Origin: Saccharothrix saharensis
Lineage (GTDB): Bacteria > Actinomycetota > Actinomycetes > Mycobacteriales > Pseudonocardiaceae
Length of the DNA: 64,000 bases
Reading direction: 5' to 3'
Assembly: GCF_006716745.1 (NCBI RefSeq)
Contig: NZ_VFPP01000001.1
Location: 8,815,386-8,879,385, forward strand
Below the pieces are notes generated by a model that was not told where the DNA came from, did not search any database, and was given only the letters and a program-made list of their open reading frames with translations. Both the position numbers and the translations under genes were made by a program. Every line of letters starts with the position of its first letter. The stretch's first letter is position 1. Of the stretch, positions 41,014 to 50,400 are shown in pieces.

Positions 41014-41230
41014 GCAGGCGGGCGGCGCGTTCGGGCGACCTCAGCCGCATCCGCGTACCGCCGCTGGTGGAGACGACTTCGGCGTGGTGGGGGAAGGCCA
41101 GGCCCCAGGCGGCGATGTCGGCGTCGATGTTGTCGTGCACTTGGACGACGGCGAACAGGCGGGGCGCGTCATCGGCCACCATCTCGGCCACGAAGGTGTC
41201 CAGGTCGGGGACGAGTTCGGTCTGAGTCAT
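40955..41230 (-). CDS. small conserved hypothetical protein, 91 aa
   Basis: A 91-residue protein of the type that often accompanies XRE/DUF397 loci in actinomycetes. It has LDTFVAEMVADDAPRLFAVV, DADIAAWGLAFPHHAEVVST and a closing RLVWVTD. I know of no function. It is divergent from the XRE regulator at 41339 and its 3' end overlaps the end of the CoaD-like frame by 59 bp on the opposite strand, which marks the likely recombination edge. Confidence 0.65.
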   Translation of the reverse strand: MTQTELVPDLDTFVAEMVADDAPRLFAVVQVHDNIDADIAAWGLAFPHHAEVVSTSGGTRMRLRSPERAARLLSRPPSVDARLVWVTDRPR

Positions 41231-41265
41231 GGCGCAACGCTAGCGATTGAAATTCACTTTGCGCC
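41231..41265. promoter_or_regulatory. candidate operator of the XRE locus
   Basis: An AT-richer patch in the divergent gap with outer arms GGCGCAA (41231-41237) and TTGCGCC (41259-41265) and an inner palindrome TGAAATTCA (41248-41256). It may bind the XRE regulator or form a promoter. Confidence 0.4.
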
Positions 41266-41338
41266 TCAAGCGGCACAGAGTCCGCTCAATGGGGTGAATG
41301 GCAGCCAGGAGGTCGGGGCGGTCGGGCAGACTCCCGGT

Positions 41339-42178
41339 GTGATCACACCCGACCCCGGCCCGGTCGTGCAGCGGATCCTGCTGGGTGCCGAGCTGCGCGA
41401 CGCGCGGGAGGCCGCCGGGCTGTCCAGCGCCGAAGCGGGCAAGGCACTCGGCTGGTACTCGGGCAAGCTCTCGAAGGTCGAGCAGGGCGACCTGCAGGTC
41501 AGCGAGAAGGACCTGACGAAGATCGTCCGGATCTACGGAATCCCCGAGGCCGCCGCGCCGGAGCTGCGGCGGCTGGCGACCGAGTCGCGCCGCAAGCTGC
41601 CACCGGCGCGCGTGCCGGAGCACTCGGTGAAGTACGTGAACCTGGAGCGCGCGGCCACCGAGCTGAAGGTCTTCAACATCGACTGCGTGCCCGGCGTCGT
41701 CCAGACCGCCGACTATGCCAGGGCGCTGCTGGAGCGCTCGGTGACCGCGTCGGCCACCGATGTCGACCGGATGGCCGAGGACCGGGCCAAGCGCCTGGCG
41801 TGGATGAAGTCCGATGGCGCGCCCCGCCTGTGGCTGGTGCTCAGCGAAGAGGCGTTGCACCGCGAGATCGGCGGTCCCGAGGTGATGCGGGGCCAGTTGG
41901 CCGAGCTCCGGGCGCTGGCGAGGCTGCCGCACGTGTGCGTCCAGGTCGTGCCGTTCGACGCCGGCGCGCACGCCTCCCACGGTGTCGCCTTCACAATCCT
42001 GACCCTGCTCGCAGGGCGGCCGGGGATCGTCTACGTCGAAGGGCTGACCGCTTCGGACTACCTGGGGCGTGAGCACGTCCGCACCTACACCCTGGCTTTC
42101 GACAGCCTCCGGGCCGACGCCTTGAGCGAGCAGCGCACGGTTGAGAAGATCAATCGGCGTATTCGCGAGCTGTCTTAG
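41339..42178 (+). CDS. XRE-family regulator with DUF5753
   Basis: A 279-residue protein with an N-terminal helix-turn-helix (about 12-70: GAELRDAREAAGLSSAEAGK, then ALGWYSGKLSKVEQGDLQVS). A C-terminal DUF5753 domain follows (about 95-275: VFNIDCVPGVVQTADYARAL, WLVLSEEALHREIGG, VVPFDAGAHASHGVAFTILT). GTG 41339 fits the family start; no strong ribosome-binding site is next to it (an AGGAGG lies ~25 nt upstream). It forms the standard actinomycete pair with the DUF397 gene that follows after 8 bp. Such pairs resemble regulator/toxin-like modules linked to development (WhiJ-type). Nothing ties it to polyketide control directly. Confidence 0.85.
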   Translation: MITPDPGPVVQRILLGAELRDAREAAGLSSAEAGKALGWYSGKLSKVEQGDLQVSEKDLTKIVRIYGIPEAAAPELRRLATESRRKLPPARVPEHSVKYVNLERAATELKVFNIDCVPGVVQTADYARALLERSVTASATDVDRMAEDRAKRLAWMKSDGAPRLWLVLSEEALHREIGGPEVMRGQLAELRALARLPHVCVQVVPFDAGAHASHGVAFTILTLLAGRPGIVYVEGLTASDYLGREHVRTYTLAFDSLRADALSEQRTVEKINRRIRELS

Positions 42179-42186
42179 GAGTGGCC

Positions 42187-42348
42187 ATGTGGCGGAAGCC
42201 GTCGCGCAGTGGTGGGGCGCAGAACTGCGTCGAGGTGGCCAGGTCCGCCGAACGGGCGGCGGTGCGGGACACGAAGAGCCGCGAGGCGGGGACGTTGGTG
42301 TTCCGGCCGGCGGCGTTCCAGGCGTTCCTCAACACCCTCAAGCAGTGA
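42187..42348 (+). CDS. DUF397 small protein
   Basis: A 53-residue protein: WRKPSRSGGAQNCVEVARS, then AAVRDTKSREAGTLVFRPAA and a closing FQAFLNTLKQ, the whole DUF397 domain. ATG 42187 has AGGAG 6 nt upstream; GTG 42181 is possible but would sit directly on that site. DUF397 proteins pair with XRE/DUF5753 regulators and may act as antagonists. Some are toxic when alone. Confidence 0.85.
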   Translation: MWRKPSRSGGAQNCVEVARSAERAAVRDTKSREAGTLVFRPAAFQAFLNTLKQ

Positions 42349-42374
42349 GCCCGGACTGGCGCGCGCCGTGAAAA

Positions 42375-42410
42375 CGGCCCACCGACCGGGGGGACGCGGT
42401 CGGTGGGCCG
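42375..42410 (-). terminator. intrinsic-type terminator between converging genes
   Basis: CGGCCCACCGACC (42375-42387) pairs perfectly with GGTCGGTGGGCCG (42398-42410) around a 10-nt loop. On the minus strand the stem is followed by TTTT, so it should end the second aminotransferase operon. It can also serve the DUF397 gene. Confidence 0.75.
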
Positions 42411-42440
42411 TCGGGGACAGCCGACCCCTGGGGGTGTGGG

Positions 42441-43889
42441 TCAGCCGGGTAGCAGGGCGGACGGGTTGTCGCGCAGGGCGGCGCACACGGCACGCAGGCC
42501 GGTGGCCAATCGGTCGATCTGCTCGTCGGTGATGAAGACCGACGGTTCGAAGCGCAGGGTGTGGCTGGCGCTGGCGGTGGGGAAGACGCGGACGTGGTGG
42601 GCGTTGAGCAGGTAACCCGCCAGCACGTAACCGAGCAGGCCCTGACCGGCCAGCTCGCCCACCGGGCCCGCGGCACCGGACTGGTCGTGGAACTCCAGGC
42701 CCAGCATCAGGCCGCGACCGCGGACGTCGGCGACGACGGTCGGGAAGTCGGCCTGGACCGCGCGCAACGCCGACTCCAGCGCCGCGCCGCGTTCCGCCGC
42801 ACGTCCGCAGGCGTCGAGCCGCTCGACCAGGTCGACCACCCGCGAGCCGATGTGGCAGGAGAACGCGTCCTTGGCGAACGTCGAGCTGTGCACCAGCTCG
42901 AACTCCGGCACGTACGCCGACTGCCGCAGCAACGTCACGGCCGCCTTCGCGATGCCGCCGCCGAGCGCCTTGGCCAGCAGCACGTAGTCGCCGCGCAGCC
43001 CGACGTGCGAGGACGCGAAGAACGCGCCGGTACGCCCGATCCCGGTCTGGATCTCGTCCACCACGACCGGGAAGCCGCCCGCGTCGGCCGCGGCCCGGAT
43101 GTCGGCCGCCACCTCGGCGTCCAGCACGTGGATGCCGCCCTCGCCCTGGATCGGCTCCACGAAGAACGCGGCGATCACCGGCAGGTCGCGTTCGACCAGT
43201 TGCCCGTCGCGGACGTCGAGCAGCGTGACGCGGCACGCCTCGACCTCCTTGGCGACCTCGCCGCCCGCCACGAACCGCGCCTGCACGGCCAGCGTCCGGA
43301 ACGGCAGCCGGTAGCCCGCGTTGTGGGTGAGCTGCACGCTGCCCGCGAGCTTGCCGTGGAACGACCCTTCCAGCGTCAGGAACACCGGCGGCGTGCCGTA
43401 CCGGCCCTCGTTGTGCTCGCGGACCCGTTCGGCCAGGTCGGCGGGCGCGTCCGCCAGGTGCGCCTCGATCTCGTCCCGCAGCGCCGCGACCCGCGCGCCG
43501 CGGGCCATCTCGGCGTGCTTCAACGCGATCTCGACGGCTTCCGCGCCGGTGCTGGCGAAGATCGCCGAGTACGGCTCGTCGGTGCCGAACTCCCGCCACA
43601 GCACGCGGTTGAGCGCCAGGGCGAGGTCGTTGGCGTAGGGGTGGTCGGAGAACTGGGCGTGCACCGGGACCTGCCGGTCCAGCAGCTCCCGGGCGCACCG
43701 CACGACCTCCGGGTGGTTGTGGCCCAGCACCAGCGAGCCGTAACCGCCGACGAAGTCCACCACCGGCACCTCGTCGCCGGGCGACCGGCGCCACCACAGC
43801 GTGTCCGCTTCGCCGCGCACGTACTCGGCGTCCAGCCCGAGCTGGGACAACAGGCCGCCCAGGTGCGCCTCGGCCAGTCGCGGCTCCAT
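42441..43889 (-). CDS. class III PLP-dependent aminotransferase, copy 2
   Basis: A 482-residue paralogue of the enzyme at 28366. It shares DRQVPVHAQFSDHPYANDLA, ASTGAEAVEIALKHAEMARG, the same helical insert (VAALRDEIEAHLADAPADLA, shorter by ~25 residues), LEGSFHGKLAGSVQLTHNAG, VVVDEIQTGIGRTG and the PLP lysine K307 in VLLAKALGGG. The two differ across substrate-facing stretches, so they may act on different keto or aldehyde groups or on successive intermediates. It starts one base after the stop of the SnoaL-like gene, so they form an operon reading away from the PKS. Confidence 0.87.
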   Translation of the reverse strand: MEPRLAEAHLGGLLSQLGLDAEYVRGEADTLWWRRSPGDEVPVVDFVGGYGSLVLGHNHPEVVRCARELLDRQVPVHAQFSDHPYANDLALALNRVLWREFGTDEPYSAIFASTGAEAVEIALKHAEMARGARVAALRDEIEAHLADAPADLAERVREHNEGRYGTPPVFLTLEGSFHGKLAGSVQLTHNAGYRLPFRTLAVQARFVAGGEVAKEVEACRVTLLDVRDGQLVERDLPVIAAFFVEPIQGEGGIHVLDAEVAADIRAAADAGGFPVVVDEIQTGIGRTGAFFASSHVGLRGDYVLLAKALGGGIAKAAVTLLRQSAYVPEFELVHSSTFAKDAFSCHIGSRVVDLVERLDACGRAAERGAALESALRAVQADFPTVVADVRGRGLMLGLEFHDQSGAAGPVGELAGQGLLGYVLAGYLLNAHHVRVFPTASASHTLRFEPSVFITDEQIDRLATGLRAVCAALRDNPSALLPG

Positions 43890-43890
43890 G

Positions 43891-44265
43891 TCAGTTGTCG
43901 CCGAACGGGTTGTCGATGGCGTAGCGCCACTTGCCGTCCGGGCCCTTGCGCAGCACGTCCAGGCCCGTGCCGGACAGCGGCTCCTCGCCCTCGATGTCGA
44001 ACGACCAGTCGACCACCAGCAGCGCGGTGTCGCCGGTCACGTACGACTCCTTGAGCTCGGCGCGCATCACCGGCCGCTTGGCCATGAACTCCTTCACGGC
44101 CTGCTCGTGCTCGGCGCCGCTGATGGGCTTCTCCGGGTCCCACACCGACACCGCGTCCTCGGTGTAGAGCGACAGGACGGCGTCGACGTCGCCCGCGTTC
44201 ATCGCCCGGACGTACAGCGCGGTCATTTTGGTGGCGTCCTCGGGCAACGCGAAGTTCGTGGTCAT
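43891..44265 (-). CDS. SnoaL/NTF2-like protein, copy 2
   Basis: A 124-residue NTF2-like protein. It has LYVRAMNAGDVDAVLSLYTE, DAVSVWDPEKPISG, then LKESYVTGDTALLVVDWSFD and GKWRYAIDNPFGDN. It is related to copy 1 at 35518 (shared Y-x-x-GDT core). The SnoaL-like clade includes hydroxynitrile and polyketide cyclases and ketosteroid isomerase-like enzymes. ATG 44265 has AAAGGGA upstream. It heads the two-gene operon with aminotransferase copy 2 and is divergent from the PKS, so it may be co-regulated with it. Confidence 0.75.
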   Translation of the reverse strand: MTTNFALPEDATKMTALYVRAMNAGDVDAVLSLYTEDAVSVWDPEKPISGAEHEQAVKEFMAKRPVMRAELKESYVTGDTALLVVDWSFDIEGEEPLSGTGLDVLRKGPDGKWRYAIDNPFGDN

Positions 44266-44460
44266 GGGACCAGTCCCTTTCTGGGTTTGGCCGGTTCCGG
44301 GGTCGGGCCGGAATGACGGGACCGACGTTAACCAGGGCTCGGTCACGCGTCGGTAATTCGCCGACCGGAGAACGCCCGACGACCGTTTCGTGACTGCCCG
44401 GGCGGATTCGGTCGGTAGAACCGGAGATCGGAAACCATCCCGCTCGCGAAGGGCTTGTCG
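44266..44460. promoter_or_regulatory. divergent promoter region of the PKS operon
   Basis: A 195-bp gap between the SnoaL-2 operon and the first PKS gene. Visible elements are an inverted repeat GTCGG (44349-44353), 7 nt, CCGAC (44361-44365), and a -10-like TAGAAC (44416-44421). GCGAAGGG precedes the PKS ATG by ~7 nt. I do not see a clear copy of the CTCTCGG heptad array. Confidence 0.45.
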
Positions 44461-47400
44461 ATGACGAACCTGGACGACACGGTCGCGGTGGTCGGTGTGT
44501 CCTGCCGGCTGCCCGGTGCGACCGACCCGGCCGCGTTCTGGCGGCTGCTGCGCGACGGCCGGGACGCGGTGACCGAGGTGCCCGCGGACCGGTGGGAGGC
44601 GCTGTCGCCGGAGACCAAGGCGGTGCGCGGCACGCGGTACGGCGCGTTCCTGGACCGGGTCGGTGACTTCGACGCCGGGTTCTTCGGCATCTCGCCGCGC
44701 GAGGCCGCCGCCACCGACCCGCAGCAGCGGCTGGTGCTGGAGCTGGCGTGGGAGGCGTTGGAGGACGCCGGGATCGTGCCCGGTTCGCTGGCGGGCACGG
44801 CGGCGTCGGTGTTCGTGGGCTCGTTGCGCGACGACTACGCCGGGCTGGTGCTCGGGCGCGGCGCGATCACGCAGCACACCAACACCGGCACGCACCGGGG
44901 CATCATCGCCAACCGCGTGTCCTACGCGCTGGACCTGCGCGGTCCCAGCGTCGTGGTGGACACGGCGCAGTCGTCGTCGCTGGTCGCGGTGCACCTCGCG
45001 GCGGAGAGCGTGCGCAACGGCGAGTCACCGCTGGCGTTGGCGGCGGGCGTGAACCTGAACATCCTGGCCGAGGGCGCGCTGGGCGCGGACAAGTTCGGTG
45101 GGCTGTCGCCCGACGGCCGGTGCTTCACCTTCGACGCGCGGGCCAACGGGTACGTGCGCGGCGAGGGCGCGGCGGTGCTGGTGCTCAAGCCGTTGCGCGC
45201 CGCCCTGGCCGACGGCGACGACGTGTACGCGGTGATCCGGGGCAGCGCGGTCAACAACGACGGCGCGACGCCGGGCCTGACCGTGCCGCAGCCGGCGGCG
45301 CAGGCGGCGGTGGTGCGGGCGGCGCAGCGGCGGGCCGGGGTGGACGCCGGGGCGGTGCAGTACGTGGAGCTGCACGGCACCGGCACGCCGGTCGGCGACC
45401 CGATCGAGGCGGCCGGGCTGGGTGAGGCGTTCGCGGGCCGGGCCGAGCCGCTGCCGGTGGGGTCGGTGAAGACGAACATCGGGCACCTGGAGGGCGCGGC
45501 GGGCATCGTCGGCCTGCTGAAGTCGGTGCTGGCCATCCGCCACCGCGAACTGCCCGCCAGCCTGAACTTCCGCACCCCCAACCCGGAGCTGCGGCTGGCG
45601 GAGCACAACCTGACCGTCCAAACAGGACAGACGTCGTGGCCGCACCCGGACCGGCCGCTGGTGGCGGGGGTGAGCTCGTTCGGCATGGGCGGCACGAACT
45701 GCCACGTGGTCGTCTCCGAACCGCCGGCGCCGACGACGAACGCGAACGCACCGGCCACCGCGGCCGAGGACGGCTTCGCGGTGGTGCCGGTTTCCGGGCG
45801 CACGCCCGAGGCGTTGCGGGCGCACGCGGCCCTCATCCGGGACACCGGAGGCGAGCCGCGCGACCTGGGCTGGTCCCTCGCCACCACGCGCACGTCCTTC
45901 GAGCACCGGGCCGTCGTGCTCGCGTCCGACCGCGCCTCCCTCGACACCGGCCTGGACGCCGTCGCCGACGGCGTGCCCGCGCCGAACGTGGTCAGCGGCA
46001 CGGTCGCGGACGGCACGCTCGGCGTCGTCTTCACCGGTCAGGGCGCGCAGCGCGCCGGCATGGGCGCCGAGCTGCACCGCGCGTTCCCGGTGTTCGCCGA
46101 GGCGTTCGACGAGGTCTGCGCACACCTCGACCCCGACCTGCGCGACGTCATCACCTCGGGCGAGGGCCTGGACGACACCGCCTGGACGCAACCCGCCCTG
46201 TTCGCCGTGGAGGTGGCCGCCTACCGGCTGGCCGAGTCGTGGGGCCTCGCGCCGCAGGTCGTGCTGGGCCACTCCATCGGCGAGATCGCCGCCGCCCACG
46301 TGGCCGGCATCCTCTCCCTGCCCGACGCCTGCGCCCTGGTGAGCGCGCGCGGCAGGTTGATGGGGGCACTGCCCGCCGGTGGCGCGATGGTCGCGGTGGA
46401 GGCGGCCGAGGACGAGCTGGACCTCCCGGACGGCGTCGCGCTCGCGGCGGTCAACGGTCCGCGCGCGGTCGTGCTGTCGGGGGCCGAGGACGCCGTCCTG
46501 GCCTACGTCGGGACGGTGGGCCACCGCACGAAGCAGCTCACCGTGAGCCACGCGTTCCACTCGCCGCTCATGGACCCGATGCTGGACGAGTTCCGCGACG
46601 TGGTGCGCGGCCTCACGTTCCACCCGCCGGTCATCCCGGTGGTGTCGACCGTGCGCCCCGACGCCGACCTCACCGACCCGGAGCACTGGGTCCGCCAGGT
46701 CCGCGAGCCGGTCCGGTTCCTCCAGGCCGTGCGGGCGCTGGACGTCACCACGCTGGTCGAGGTCGGACCGGACGGCGTGTGCTCGGCGATGGCGGCCGAC
46801 GCGGGCGTGCGCGCGTTCCCGATGATGCGCAAGGGCCACGACGAGGTGACCACGGCGCTGACCGCGTTCGCCGCCGCCCACACGCGCGGCGTGCCCGTCG
46901 ACTGGTCCGCCCTGCACGTCGGGCGGCGCGTGAAGCTGCCCACCTACCCGTTCCAGCGCGAACGGCACTGGCTGGACGAGGAGGCCGCGCCGGTCCGGGT
47001 CGAACGGTCGGCGGACGCCGCGAACCTGGTGCTCCGGCACGTCGCCGCGGTGCTCGGCGCGGACCCCGGCAAGGTGGACCCGCGCCGCCCGTTCCGCGAC
47101 CTGGGGTTCGACTCGCTGATGGGCGTGGAGCTGCGGGAGAACCTGGCCGCCGCGACCGGCCGCGCCCTGCCCACCGGCCTGCTGTTCGACCACCCCACGC
47201 CGCAGGCCGTCATCGCCTACCTGCAGGACGACGACGTCGCCGAGGAGACCTTCGAGCAGCGCGGGCAGCACGACGAGCCGATCGCGATCGTCGGCATGGC
47301 GTGCCGCTTCCCCGGCGGCGTGGAGTCGCCGGAGGACCTGTGGCGGCTGGTCGCCGAGGGCCGGGACGCGATCGGGGAGTTCCCGACCGACCGCGGCTGG

Positions 47401-50400
47401 TCGGGTGACCTCTACCACCCCGACCCGGACCGCTCGGGCACGAGCTACGTGCGGGAGGGCGGCTTCCTCGCCGGCGCGGCCGAGTTCGACCCGGCGTTCT
47501 TCGGCATCTCGCCGCGCGAGGCGTTGGCGATGGACCCGCAGCAGCGGTTGCTGCTCCAGACCGCGTGGGAGGCCGTCGAACGGGCGGGCGTCGACCCGGA
47601 GTCGTTGCGCGGCAGCCGGACCGGCGTGTTCGTCGGCGGCACGGCGGGCGACTACGGACCCCGGATGCACGAGGCGTCGGACCAGGCCGAGGGGCACGTG
47701 CTGACCGGCGCGACGCCGAGCGTGATGTCGGGCCGCATCGCCTACCAGCTCGGGCTGGTCGGACCCGCGCTCACCGTGGACACGGCGTGCTCGTCGTCCC
47801 TGGTGGCCCTGCACCTCGCGGTGCGGTCGCTGCGCAGCGGTGAGTCCAGCGCGGCCATCGCGGGCGGCGTCACGGTCATGGCCACGCCCGGCATGTTCCT
47901 GGAGTTCTCCCGCCAGCACGGGCTTGCCGCCGACGCGCGCTGCAAGTCGTTCTCCGCCGACGCGGACGGCACGGCGTGGGCCGAGGGCGTCGGCGTGGTC
48001 ATGTTGGAACGGCTGTCCGACGCCCGTCGCAACAGTCGCCGGGTGCTGGCCGTCATCCGCGGCAGCGCGATCAACTCCGACGGCGCGTCCAACGGCCTCA
48101 CCGCCCCCAACGGCCGGTCGCAGCAGCACGTGATCCGGCAGGCGCTGGCCGACGCCGGGCTGGAGCCGGCCGAGGTGGACCTGGTGGAGGCGCACGGCAC
48201 CGGCACGTCGTTGGGCGACCCGATCGAGGCCGAGGCCATCCTCGCCACCTACGGCCGCGACCGCGACGAGCCGCTGTGGCTGGGCTCGCTCAAGTCCAAC
48301 ATCGGCCACGCGCAGGCGGCGGCCGGCGTCGGTGGCGTGATCAAGCTGGTGGAGGCGATGCGGCACGGCGTCATGCCGCGCACCCTGCACGTCGGTGAGC
48401 CGACCCCGAAGGTCGACTGGACGGCGGGCAAGGTCGAGCTGCTGGCCGACGCGCGCGAGTGGCCCGAGCCCCGGCGGGCGGGCATCTCGTCGTTCGGCAT
48501 CAGCGGAACCAACGCGCACCTGGTGCTGGAGCAGGGCGACGTGCACGAGCCGACGCGCGCCGAGGTGACCACGCCCGTGCCTTGGGTGTCCAGCGGCCGG
48601 GACGCCGAGGCCGCCGTCGCCGGCCTGGACCGGGTCCGCGGTCGGACCGACGTCGCCGAGGTGGCCCGCGCGCTGGCCGGCCGCACGCGCTTCGACCACC
48701 GGGCCGTCCTGGTCGGCACCACGCCCGAGGACTTCGCCACCGCCGCGCCGCTCACCGGCCGCGCGGTCCCCGACGGCCGCACGGCGGTGCTGTTCACCGG
48801 TCAGGGCGCGCAGCGCGCGGGCATGGGACGTGAGCTGTACGAGGCGTTCCCCGTGTTCGCCCGCGCCCTGGACGAGGTCGTGGACGCCTTCGCGCCGCAC
48901 CTGGACGTGCCGCTGAAGGACCTGATGTTCGGCGACCGCCCGGAACTGCACGAGACCCGCTGCACCCAGCCCGCCCTGTTCGCCTTCGAGACCGCCCTGT
49001 TCCGGCTGGCCGAGCACCACGGACTCGTCCCGGACCTGGTGGCCGGGCACTCCATCGGCGAGCTGGTCGCCGCGCACGTCGCGGGCGTGCTCACGCTCGA
49101 CGACGCGGCCAGGCTGGTCGCCGCACGCGGCCGGCTCATGCAGGCGGCCCGGCCCGGCGGCGTGATGATCTCCGTGCAGGCGGGCGAAGCCGACCTCGGC
49201 GAGCTGCCCGCCGGCGTGGCGCTCGCGGCCGTGAACAGCCCGACCTCGCTCGTGCTGGCCGGTGACGAGGATGCCGTCACGGCGTTCGCGAGCCGGTTCC
49301 CACGCGCCCGGAAGCTCCAGGTCAGCCATGCGTTCCACTCGCCGCACATGGACGACGTGCTGGACGAGTTCCGCGCGGTCGCCGCGACGGTCACCCACCA
49401 CGAGGCGCGCATCCCGGTGATCTCCACGGTGACCGGCGCGCCGCTCGTCCCCGACGCCGACCACTGGACGCGCCAGATCCGCGGCACGGTCCGCTTCCTG
49501 GACGCCGTGCGCGGCCTGGAGCGGCACGGCGCGGCGGTGTTCGTGGAGGTCGGCCCGGACGCGGTGCTCGCGCCGCTCGCGCAGGCCGCCGGCGTCACGG
49601 CGGTGTCGCTGGGACGCGCGAACCGACCCGAGCCGGTGACGGCGGTGTGGGGCATGGCGCACGCGCACGCCCACGGCGCGCCGCTGGACGTCGCCTCGTT
49701 CGTGCCCGGCGCGGACCGCGCGGACGACCTGCCGACCTACCCGTTCCGCCGCGACCACTACTGGCTCACCGCCCAGCCCCGCGCCACCGGCCTCGTCACC
49801 ACGGCGGTGGAGCTGGCCGAACGGGACGAGGTCGTGCTCACCGGCGAGGTGTCGCTGACCGCGCAGCCGTGGCTGGCCGGTCACGTGGTCAACGGCTCGG
49901 TGCTGGTGCCGGGCACGGCGTTCCTGGAGCTGGCGCTGGCGGCGGGGGAGCGGGTCGGCCTGCCGCGCGTGGAGGACCTGACCCTGGAAGCGCCGCTGGT
50001 CGTGCCGGAGACCGGGTCGGTGCCGGTCCAGGTCACCGTGCGGGAGGGCCGGTTCACCGTGCACTCGCGCCAGGACACCTGGCAGCGGCACGCCTCCGGC
50101 ACGCTCACCGAGGCCGCCACCGCGGCCGAGCCGTTCCCCTGGCCCCCGGAGGTCGACGAAGAGCCGATCGACGACGCCTACGACCGCCTGGCCGCGCTCG
50201 GCTACGACTACGGCGACCCGTTCCGCGGCCTGCGGGCGCTGTGGCGCGACGGCGACACGGTCTACGCCGAGGTCGCGATCACCGCGCCGGCCAAGGGCTT
50301 CGCGGTCCACCCGGCGTTGCTGGACGCCGTGCTGCACCCGCTCGTGCTCGAACCGGCCGGTGAAGGCCGGATCAGGCTGCCGTTCGCGTGGAGCGGGGTG

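Noticed and set aside
44455..44460. TTG codon as start of the first PKS gene
   Set aside because: ATG 44461 is six bases later, has a better spaced GCGAAGGG site, and the PKS loading domain starts normally from it.
44461..47220. First KS of the PKS as an inactive (dead) domain because its Cys is missing
   Set aside because: The replacement is Gln in an otherwise intact motif with both His kept, the pattern of decarboxylating KSQ loading domains.
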